Source: CAZYPB01 sp964649265 (GTDB lineage Archaea; Micrarchaeota; Micrarchaeia; Burarchaeales; JAKAKT01). Taken from it: 5,466 nucleotides of DNA. The DNA is taken from positions 1 through 5,466 of the forward strand of contig CAZYPB010000078.1 of assembly GCA_964649265.1 (NCBI GenBank), given 5' to 3'. The position numbers and the translations under genes are program-made. Position 1 is the first letter of the stretch. The number at the start of each line of letters is the position of its first letter. This document shows positions 1 to 5,107 of this stretch, piece after piece. The notes beneath the pieces are model-generated. The model saw nothing but the letters and a program-made list of their open reading frames with translations. It was not told where the DNA came from and ran no database searches.

Positions 1-350
1 TGACAATCACTGCAGCAGCAGGTGCAGGAAGAGTTGACCTGAGTCAGCTTGTTGTAAAGTTCTCAAACCTGGTGAATGAGAGCACTATAACATATTCAAC
101 TGTGGCTGTAGCAGGTTCGACTTTCGATATAACCGAGATCAGGGACCCAACAAACCTGTTCACTGTAAACACACCAGTAATAGATGGTTCATCACTTGTG
201 TTGCTTAATTTGTCTGTTCCAAGTACAACGTACTTCCCAGTGAGGACACAGTACCACATTGAGCTGATACCAGAGACTGGAGCAGCAACAGTTATTGATG
301 GGATAACACCACCCAGTTACTCAACAAGATTGCAGAATCTCTACCCATAA
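1..350 (+). CDS. arlB: Archaellin (archaeal flagellin) C-terminal part, 5' truncated by window edge
   Basis: This is the major filament subunit of the archaellum. The reading frame enters the window open (first full codon at position 3) and gives 115 residues to a TAA at 348-350; the N-terminal class III signal peptide and hydrophobic assembly helix lie outside. The visible part is the outer beta-rich domain, rich in Thr, Val, Ser and Gly. It has features I associate with archaellin C-termini: an Ala/Gly-rich stretch followed by VDLSQLVVKFSN, then FTVNTPVI, then a YHIELIPETGA strand, and a TPP near the end. Two N-glycosylation sequons are present, NES (codon at 75) and NLS (codon at 207), consistent with the usual glycosylation of archaellins. 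A GTG at 72 is an internal Val, not the start. Placement directly upstream of arlC and arlD/E strongly supports the call. Whether it is arlA or arlB, or one of several archaellin copies, cannot be told here. Confidence 0.85.
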   Translation, partial: TITAAAGAGRVDLSQLVVKFSNLVNESTITYSTVAVAGSTFDITEIRDPTNLFTVNTPVIDGSSLVLLNLSVPSTTYFPVRTQYHIELIPETGAATVIDGITPPSYSTRLQNLYP

Positions 351-385
351 GCCCTTCCCCTTTTCTTTTTTATTTTATCTTCTAA
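351..385 (+). terminator. Pyrimidine/U-rich tract after the archaellin gene, probable partial terminator
   Basis: Directly after the archaellin stop comes an almost pure pyrimidine run (CCCTTCCCC, then T-rich to about 378) without an evident hairpin. U-rich tracts are enough for archaeal transcription termination. Since arlC starts only 50 bp after the stop and no separate TATA box is evident in the gap, the tract probably lets part of the transcripts end here. That would give much more archaellin mRNA than motor mRNA. The partial read-through is inferred. Confidence 0.5.
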
Positions 386-392
386 GGGGGTG
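386..392 (+). promoter_or_regulatory. Shine-Dalgarno of arlC
   Basis: GGGGGTG lies 8 nt before the ATG at 401. The GGTG core matches the archaeal 16S anti-SD and supports this start codon. Confidence 0.65.
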
Positions 393-400
393 TAACAGTA

Positions 401-1051
401 ATGCTTGATGCGCTTAAGGGAATTCTAGATTCTACACAACTACCCTTCGGGCTAGGCGGTAGAAAAAAGAAGGAATCCCCAGAAAAGGCGCAGGAGCAGA
501 ATGGAATGCCCAAAGAGACTACAACAAAGCAAGAAGCAGGAGATATTGAGATAGGAATGGTTCAGGAGCCTGCTTTCGATAACAGTGAAGTTGAGGACCT
601 AAAGAAACAACTAGCACTAAGCTCAGAAAGGATCTCAGAACTTGAGGAAAGAATAAGCAAAACAGAATCCACGGTCGAGAAGGCAAGGAAGGAGAATGAT
701 GACATCAAGGGCAGGATGGATCAGAACGATGCACGCATATTGGATATGTTATCAGTATATGAGGTAGTCTCAAATCAGATAAACCCATTTGTCGGTTCAT
801 CAAAGGTTCTGAGCTCCACAGTGGAACAACTTCAAAACGAACTTGCGTCCCTTAAGAAACAGGTTTCAGTAATGAGTACTGATCTTAAGATAATGTCAAG
901 AGGAAGGATTGACATTCATCACTTGGTGAAATCCTCAATAAGTAATGAAGATAAAAAGAGACGAGTCGATCTAACCAAGTTGATACGCTCAGCAGTTCAA
1001 AGCAAGAAGGCCGTAAAGTCAAAACAGGGGGAGATAAAATATGGACCCTAA
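401..1051 (+). CDS. arlC: Archaellum accessory protein ArlC (FlaC)
   Basis: A 216-residue, highly charged soluble protein. The diagnostic part is residues 112-134, containing ILDMLSVYEVVSNQINPFVG; the L-Y-E-V-(V/I)-x-x-Q-x-N-P-F-V pattern is the FlaC signature. Residues 1-60 are Lys/Glu/Gln-rich and probably disordered. Heptad-like coiled-coil segments run from about 62 to 110 and 137 to 160. In euryarchaea ArlC, D and E form the cytosolic part of the motor, beneath the ArlI/ArlJ machinery, and receive chemotaxis input through CheF; this is family knowledge. The C-terminus (169-200) contains two copies of a short basic motif, reported as a finding. The ATG at 401 is supported by a GGGGGTG Shine-Dalgarno. 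The 3' end overlaps the next gene by 11 bp, so the two are probably translationally coupled. Confidence 0.85.
   Translation: MLDALKGILDSTQLPFGLGGRKKKESPEKAQEQNGMPKETTTKQEAGDIEIGMVQEPAFDNSEVEDLKKQLALSSERISELEERISKTESTVEKARKENDDIKGRMDQNDARILDMLSVYEVVSNQINPFVGSSKVLSSTVEQLQNELASLKKQVSVMSTDLKIMSRGRIDIHHLVKSSISNEDKKRRVDLTKLIRSAVQSKKAVKSKQGEIKYGP
1027..1034 (+). promoter_or_regulatory. Shine-Dalgarno of arlD/E inside the end of arlC
   Basis: GGGGGAGA ends 6 nt before the ATG at 1041 and lies in the last codons of arlC. It supports initiation at the overlapping start. Confidence 0.6.
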
Positions 1052-1841
1052 TAAACCATCGCAAGGTATAGGCCTGAGCCCAGAACAGCTGAAGGCAAAG
1101 CTTTCGCGTTATGTCGGCACCCTCCCATCAACTGTTATAGATGACCTTTATCAGACTCTTAAGCCGATGTCCTTACCTGAGGATAAGGTTGATGAGATAA
1201 TTGAAAGGACCCTCAAATCATATTCTGGCCAGGAAAGCAATTCCCGCATGAATGAGCTTGTGGAGAAGATGAACAACCTAGAAGATACTCTTATTCATGC
1301 TCTCAAATCAATAGAGTCTAAGCAAGCACGTTCATCAACATCCTATGAGTCTCAGGAACAGACACACACTCAACCCTCCGAATACGTTACTCAAAAACAG
1401 GGAACAGTAAATGAGGAAGAGTCGTTCGAGTATGATCCTCCGCCCACTCAAAAAGAGAATCCTGCCCAAATATTCCGCTCAGAATCCGATCACAATGTTC
1501 TTTTATCAAGTGTACCCGACAGCGCGATAAGCAATGCAATTCTGCTTAAGTGGGTCGAATTCCTTCTCGAAACCGTTGGGCATCAGAATCTACCTGAAGT
1601 CCTTGATTACTATGTAGATATAGGTTGGATAAGCGAGAAAGTGACAATGAAGCTTCTTGCTTACTCAAGCGGCATGGTTGCACCCAGAGGAAGGGCAAAA
1701 GAAAAGCTCTCAACAAAAGACCACCTGAGATCCTTGCTCTTCATAGAAAAACTCAGGGGAAAGGACTTCGATCAATCCCAGCTAACAAAACTCGAGCGTG
1801 AGATAAAATACACGATCGAAAAAAGGATAAGAGAAGGATGA
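1041..1841 (+). CDS. arlD: Archaellum motor protein of the ArlD/ArlE family
   Basis: A 266-residue soluble protein with a clear FlaD/E domain (Arch_fla_DE, PF04659) at about residues 155-245. Diagnostic segments are LLKWVEFLLETVG (168-180), LPEVLDYYVDIGWIS (184-198) and a following LLAYSSGM (205-212). Upstream are an N-terminal helical region (about 11-62, beginning LSPEQLKAKL), a short coiled coil (68-95), and a polar Ser/Gln/Glu-rich linker (96-150) that is probably disordered. ArlD and ArlE share this C-terminal domain. With only one copy here I label it arlD because of its long N-terminal part, but arlE is possible. Family knowledge places it with ArlC in the cytosolic ring that links chemotaxis (CheF) to the motor. 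It is the last gene of the archaellum run in this window. The ATG overlaps the arlC stop by 11 bp and has a G-rich Shine-Dalgarno. Confidence 0.85.
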   Translation: MDPNKPSQGIGLSPEQLKAKLSRYVGTLPSTVIDDLYQTLKPMSLPEDKVDEIIERTLKSYSGQESNSRMNELVEKMNNLEDTLIHALKSIESKQARSSTSYESQEQTHTQPSEYVTQKQGTVNEEESFEYDPPPTQKENPAQIFRSESDHNVLLSSVPDSAISNAILLKWVEFLLETVGHQNLPEVLDYYVDIGWISEKVTMKLLAYSSGMVAPRGRAKEKLSTKDHLRSLLFIEKLRGKDFDQSQLTKLEREIKYTIEKRIREG

Positions 1842-1849
1842 CGCTCTTA

Positions 1850-1901
1850 AGGGGGCGCCATGTCCTCCCTCCAAGACCTTAAAGTGGATTTGGCGCCTCT
1901 T
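1850..1901. repeat. GC-rich inverted repeat filling the convergent gap (terminator-like hairpin)
   Basis: GGCGCCA at 1854-1860 pairs perfectly with TGGCGCC at 1891-1897. The stem can extend outward to 1850 and 1901 with two further Watson-Crick and two G-U pairs, giving about 11 pairs. The 30-nt loop can form a small inner stem (TCCA at 1870-1873 with TGGA at 1885-1888). The right arm ends one base before the antiporter stop codon, and T-rich sequence follows on the plus strand (1903-1919). It may end both converging transcripts or protect their 3' ends. Archaeal terminators do not normally need a hairpin, so its role is uncertain. Confidence 0.5.
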
Positions 1902-3107
1902 CTATTTTTCTATAGTTTTCTTAACTTCATCAATATCATATGCGTGTTTTATGCTTCTCTTCTGTGGGTGCTCTATGTATGTTACAACATCAGGTTCTCC
2001 CGGTTTTTTTCCCTCTATTAGAAGAGAGGATATCCCTGCCCCAATTCCACTAAGAATAACAAGTGGAACACTCAGGACAAACAACAGGCTTCCAACAGCC
2101 CAAAAACCAAGCGCAATCTGGGATACCAGCACAACCGAGAGGTCCCGCGGCATTATCCCGGCAAGAACCCCATTCCTGAAAACAAAGTAATTCACAAGAA
2201 AACCTATAACAAAACTAATGCCCCAGAGAACCACACCTGCATAGATAATGCCCATATCAAGTATGCTCAAAACCCTAAGTCCTAGGTAGAAAAACAGGAA
2301 AGTCCCCCCGAACATCAGTACATCTTCGTATAACTTGTTTAAGCTGGTTATAGTTATCTTTGTTTTAAGAAGAGCTCCGTTCCCCATTGCGACTCCAAAG
2401 AAAAGAGCACTCACAAGCCCGCTATGTGCGAATATCATCTCGCAGAAAGCAATAAGCCCAAGACCAAGGGAAACAGAGAGGAAATCCTTGTAAGGGAAAT
2501 CACTTGCATACCTAACCAATCTAACCCATACGATCCCTATGAGGAGCCCAAAGCACGAGCCAAATGCAAGCATCTCTATAATGGGAATTCCCTGTTTTAG
2601 GCTGAAGACTCCAATAATCACCAGGACAGCCAATGTCTCAATAATTGAAGATGAAATAACAACAGAATCCTTTATTTTGGAATCCAGGTTGAGCATCTCA
2701 ACTGAACGCCCAGTGAAAAAAGAGCTGACTGCTCCGAAGAGAGCGCCCACGACAACTGCTTCAGCAACCCCTATTCCCAACAAAACAGTTGATGCAATAC
2801 CAACCACAACTAATGTAATTGAAAACACAACAAAGGAACCCACAATGGAGATAGGGCTGTTCGCACATATCTTTAGGTTTATCCTAAGCCCGCATCCAAA
2901 AAGAACAGCACCAAGAAGAATAGGGGAAACGAGCTTCACAGCACTCTGAACAGCATCTGGCACAGTGCTCCCAAGAAGAGACAGACTAAGCCCAAGGACC
3001 ACAAGAAGTGGGCCAGGTGGAAAGCGCGTCATCTTAAACAGCGCCCAGCTAACAAAAACAAGAGCTATGGCTGCTGAGGCAACTGCAAATACTGCAAAGC
3101 TTTCCAT
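1902..3107 (-). CDS. Cation/proton antiporter-like membrane protein (CPA superfamily), unusual ion-site residues
   Basis: A 401-residue protein with about 12 hydrophobic segments and a short charged C-terminal tail (about 365-401), the size and layout of monovalent cation:proton antiporters (Na_H_Exchanger, PF00999). Supporting segments are PPGPLLVVLGL (30-40), typical of TM2 in this family, the TM4-TM6 pattern (85-170), and MPRDLSVVLVSQIAL (319-333), which matches the conserved (G/M)PRG/D motif before a late helix. By eye, the usual TM5 T-D-P is replaced by S-S-F (128-130) and the TM6 N-D/Q-D pair by E157-T158, so the transport chemistry may differ. The start at 3107 is chosen because a TATA box is centred about 26 bp upstream, implying a leaderless mRNA; a longer frame to 3170 would need a TTG start and would run across the promoter. 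It is divergent from the HTH-iscSU operon. Substrate unknown. Confidence 0.7.
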   Translation of the reverse strand: MESFAVFAVASAAIALVFVSWALFKMTRFPPGPLLVVLGLSLSLLGSTVPDAVQSAVKLVSPILLGAVLFGCGLRINLKICANSPISIVGSFVVFSITLVVVGIASTVLLGIGVAEAVVVGALFGAVSSFFTGRSVEMLNLDSKIKDSVVISSSIIETLAVLVIIGVFSLKQGIPIIEMLAFGSCFGLLIGIVWVRLVRYASDFPYKDFLSVSLGLGLIAFCEMIFAHSGLVSALFFGVAMGNGALLKTKITITSLNKLYEDVLMFGGTFLFFYLGLRVLSILDMGIIYAGVVLWGISFVIGFLVNYFVFRNGVLAGIMPRDLSVVLVSQIALGFWAVGSLLFVLSVPLVILSGIGAGISSLLIEGKKPGEPDVVTYIEHPQKRSIKHAYDIDEVKKTIEK

Positions 3108-3129
3108 AAACGAGCATTCGTTTGAGAAA

Positions 3130-3138
3130 AAATATAAG
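3130..3138 (-). promoter_or_regulatory. TATA box of the antiporter-like gene (leaderless promoter)
   Basis: CTTATATTT on the minus strand has its TTATATTT core centred 26-27 bp before the ATG at 3107, the standard archaeal TATA-to-start-site distance. Transcription is therefore expected to begin at or near the start codon. No Shine-Dalgarno is visible, which agrees. Confidence 0.6.
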
Positions 3139-3149
3139 TTTGCGTAAGA

Positions 3150-3157
3150 TTTAAATA
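3150..3157 (+). promoter_or_regulatory. TATA box of the HTH-iscS-iscU operon (leaderless promoter)
   Basis: TTTAAATA is centred 26-27 bp before the ATG at 3180, so the transcript should start at or very near the A of the ATG. A purine-rich GTAAGA just upstream could serve as the BRE. No Shine-Dalgarno precedes the ATG. Confidence 0.65.
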
Positions 3158-3162
3158 ATAGT

Positions 3163-3178
3163 ATTAACAATTGTTAAT
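3163..3178. promoter_or_regulatory. Perfect 16-bp palindrome, candidate operator of the HTH regulator
   Basis: ATTAACAATTGTTAAT reads the same on both strands. It starts 5 bp after the TATA box and ends 1 bp before the ATG, covering about -17 to -2 of the predicted leaderless transcript. A dimeric HTH protein bound here would block preinitiation complex or polymerase access, so autorepression is the natural reading. It also lies upstream of the antiporter TATA box and might affect that gene. The palindrome is seen; its use is inferred. Confidence 0.6.
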
Positions 3179-3179
3179 C

Positions 3180-3569
3180 ATGAAACTACCCTGCCAAATA
3201 ACAATATGGTATTTGATACCTGCCATAACTGCGGAAATAGTCAGAGACCTGAAGAAATTAGGCATGAAGCAAGCAGATATAGCCAGGACTCTACGTATAA
3301 CTCCGGCATCCGTGTCCCAGTACATAAGCGGAAGGAGAGGAAAATCGATAAATTTAAGTGCGGACATGCAGAAGCAGATCCGCAAGCTCTCCAAGAGGAT
3401 TATGTCTGAGGCAGTTACAGAAGAGCAGTTTGCCAGAGAGATGTGTGAGCTCTGCATATCTGCCCGAAGGAAAGGCCTGTTGTGTGAACATCACAAAAAC
3501 ATGGCAAATAGGGATTATGATTGCGGACTTTGCTTTGGCGGTTTACATGAAAAGAATATACATGGATAA
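3180..3569 (+). CDS. Cys-rich HTH (XRE/Cro-type) transcriptional regulator, probable Fe-S or metal sensor
   Basis: A 129-residue protein. The N-terminus (MKLPCQITIWYLIPAI, 1-16) and helix-turn-helix (about 27-51, with MKQADIARTL and TPASVSQYISG) match archaeal COG2522-type regulators; the same HTH type is, to my knowledge, found in the thiamine regulator ThiR, but no ThiN domain is present here. The C-terminal half instead holds C89-x2-C92-x9-C102 followed by H104/H105, then C115-x2-C118, with another Cys at position 5. Such clusters bind an Fe-S cluster or Zn. The gene overlaps iscS by 23 bp and has a palindrome in its own promoter, so I infer an autorepressor controlling Fe-S assembly, functionally like bacterial IscR but unrelated. 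The ATG at 3180 is chosen over an upstream TTG at 3171, which lies inside the palindrome. Regulator identity is firm; the sensed signal is inferred. Confidence 0.8.
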   Translation: MKLPCQITIWYLIPAITAEIVRDLKKLGMKQADIARTLRITPASVSQYISGRRGKSINLSADMQKQIRKLSKRIMSEAVTEEQFAREMCELCISARRKGLLCEHHKNMANRDYDCGLCFGGLHEKNIHG

Positions 3570-4752
3570 TGGATCAACCACAAGAACCGATCCAAGAGTC
3601 TTGGAAGCGATGAGGCCATACTTCTCTGAGCTATATGGTAATGCTTCAAGCACTCATGCTCTTGGCAGTTCATCAGCCGAAGCCCTAGAGAAAGCAAGAG
3701 AGCAGGTCGCAAGGACCCTGAACTGCTCCCCAGAAGAGGTTTTTTTCACTTCTGGAGGAACAGAATCAGACAACATTGCAGTAAAGGGAATAGCCTACGG
3801 GAAAAAGAAAGGTCACATAATAACTTCTGCAATAGAGCATCCGGCAGTTCTTAATTCATGCAACTATCTAGAGAAAAATGGGTTCTCAGTTACATATGTG
3901 CCAGTAGATTCAGATGGAATAGTAAAGGTAGATGAAGTAAGAAAAGCAGTAAAGGAAGACACAATTCTCATCTCAATAATGCATGCAAACAACGAGGTAG
4001 GGACAATACAACCAATCTCCGAGATAGCAGAAATCTCAATGAAGAAAGATATCCCATTTCATACTGATGCAGTTCAATCAATTGGAAAAATAAAAACAGA
4101 TGTAAATTACCCGAGGGTTAATATGCTATCTATTTCAGCCCATAAATTCCATGGCCCAAAGGGAATAGGAGCATTGTACATTCAAAAGGGAACACCGATT
4201 TCTCCATTGTTTCACGGCGGAGGACATGAAAGAAACATACGTTCAGGAACAGAGAACATCCCTGGAATTGTTGGTATGGCGGAGGCACTGAAAATAGCTT
4301 CTGATGAAATGGAAGAAAACAAACGCGTTGAGAAGCTTAGGGACAGATTGATAAATGGAATCCTAGAGATAAAACAAACATCCCTTAATGGCCCCAGGGA
4401 GAAGAGGCTATCCAACAATGTAAACATCTCGTTCAAGTTTATTGAAGGCGAAGGACTTGTTCTCAAATTAGATTCGCATGGAATCTGTGCTTCAACAGCA
4501 TCTGCCTGCTCCTCACATTCCCTAAAACCCTCCCATGTTCTCCTTGCACTCGGGCTTAATGCAGAGGATGCTCATGGTTCATTAAGATTAACACTCTCAA
4601 AATTCAATGATAAATCTGATGTCGATAAGGTCTTGGAAGTCCTTCCAGAAGAGGTGGGATCCCTTAGGTCGATATCCCCATTTTCAACTGAAGAAGAGAT
4701 AAACGAATTCAAGGAAAAGCACGCAACAGAGGAGGATGAATATGTACTCTAA
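3547..4752 (+). CDS. iscS: Cysteine desulfurase, IscS/NifS family
   Basis: A PLP enzyme that converts L-cysteine to L-alanine and passes persulfide sulfur to the scaffold IscU and other acceptors. The 401-residue length is normal. Visible features: N-terminal MKRIYMDNGSTT (1-12; DNAATT is more usual), SGGTESDN (69-76), EHPA with the PLP-stacking His98, HANNEVGTIQP (146-156), HTDAVQSIGK with Asp174 and Gln177, SAHKFHGPKG with the Schiff-base Lys200, RSGTEN (232-237), the mobile-loop active Cys321 in STASACSSHS (316-325), and Arg347 in SLRLTLSKF. All catalytic residues are present, so it should be active. The start at 3547 matches the family N-terminus; a frame extension back to 3358 only shadows the HTH gene. 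It overlaps the HTH gene by 23 bp and iscU by 11 bp. Compared with group I and II desulfurases, the short loop-Cys context is of the IscS/NifS type rather than SufS. Confidence 0.95.
   Translation: MKRIYMDNGSTTRTDPRVLEAMRPYFSELYGNASSTHALGSSSAEALEKAREQVARTLNCSPEEVFFTSGGTESDNIAVKGIAYGKKKGHIITSAIEHPAVLNSCNYLEKNGFSVTYVPVDSDGIVKVDEVRKAVKEDTILISIMHANNEVGTIQPISEIAEISMKKDIPFHTDAVQSIGKIKTDVNYPRVNMLSISAHKFHGPKGIGALYIQKGTPISPLFHGGGHERNIRSGTENIPGIVGMAEALKIASDEMEENKRVEKLRDRLINGILEIKQTSLNGPREKRLSNNVNISFKFIEGEGLVLKLDSHGICASTASACSSHSLKPSHVLLALGLNAEDAHGSLRLTLSKFNDKSDVDKVLEVLPEEVGSLRSISPFSTEEEINEFKEKHATEEDEYVL
4731..4735 (+). promoter_or_regulatory. Shine-Dalgarno that sets the iscU start
   Basis: GGAGG is immediately next to an ATG at 4736 but 6 nt before the ATG at 4742. 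The spacing favours 4742, giving the N-terminus MYSKKVMDHF, which is also where IscU proteins normally begin. Confidence 0.7.
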
Positions 4753-5107
4753 GAAAGTTATGGATCATTTCCTACACCCGCACAACATGGGCGACATGGA
4801 AAAACCAGACGGAACGGGAAAGGTAGGAAACCCCACATGCGGGGACGTGATGTACCTATACATAAAGGTTTCAGATGGGAAAATAGAGGACATAAAATTC
4901 AAAACAATGGGCTGCGCAGCAGCCATAGCAACAAGTTCCATGACCACGGAAATGGTCAAAGGAAAGACAGTTGAGGAAGCAAAGGAACTGACAAAAGACA
5001 AGGTCGCTAAGGAACTAGGAGGACTTCCCCCAATAAAGATGCACTGTTCAATGCTGGCAGTTGATGCTCTTCACAAAGCAATAGAGGACTATGAGGGCAA
5101 ACACTAG
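4742..5107 (+). CDS. iscU: Fe-S cluster assembly scaffold, IscU/NifU-N family
   Basis: This protein receives sulfur from IscS and iron to build a [2Fe-2S] cluster, then hands it on. The 121-residue length is typical. The three scaffold cysteines are present: C33 in NPTCGD, C58 in MGCAAA and C102 in MHCSML, together with D35 and H101, the other usual ligands or tuning residues. LPPIK (95-99) precedes C102 and corresponds to the LPPVK motif that bacterial IscU uses to bind the HscA chaperone; no chaperone gene is seen here. The start at 4742 fits both the family N-terminus and the Shine-Dalgarno; an ATG at 4736 would add two residues. The gene overlaps iscS by 11 bp, so the pair is probably translationally coupled and made in step. 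Its stop overlaps that of the convergent Lrp-like gene. Confidence 0.95.
   Translation: MYSKKVMDHFLHPHNMGDMEKPDGTGKVGNPTCGDVMYLYIKVSDGKIEDIKFKTMGCAAAIATSSMTTEMVKGKTVEEAKELTKDKVAKELGGLPPIKMHCSMLAVDALHKAIEDYEGKH

Noticed and set aside
2539..2949. Plus-strand open frame of 136 codons opposite the antiporter gene
   Set aside because: It is antisense to a clear membrane protein gene, its Thr/Pro/Ile-rich composition is what antisense of hydrophobic codons gives, and it has no recognisable domain.
3108..3170. A 21-residue N-terminal extension of the antiporter-like protein, start at 3170
   Set aside because: It needs a TTG start, runs across the TATA box and part of the palindrome, and is not needed, since an ATG at 3107 fits a leaderless promoter.
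3358..3546. A 63-residue N-terminal extension of the cysteine desulfurase frame starting at an ATG at 3358
   Set aside because: It lies entirely in the HTH gene in another frame, is Arg/Ser/Cys-rich without family resemblance, and the IscS N-terminus starts exactly at 3547.
4212..5001. Minus-strand open frames opposite iscS and iscU
   Set aside because: They are shadows of two unmistakable plus-strand genes and show no domain or start signals.
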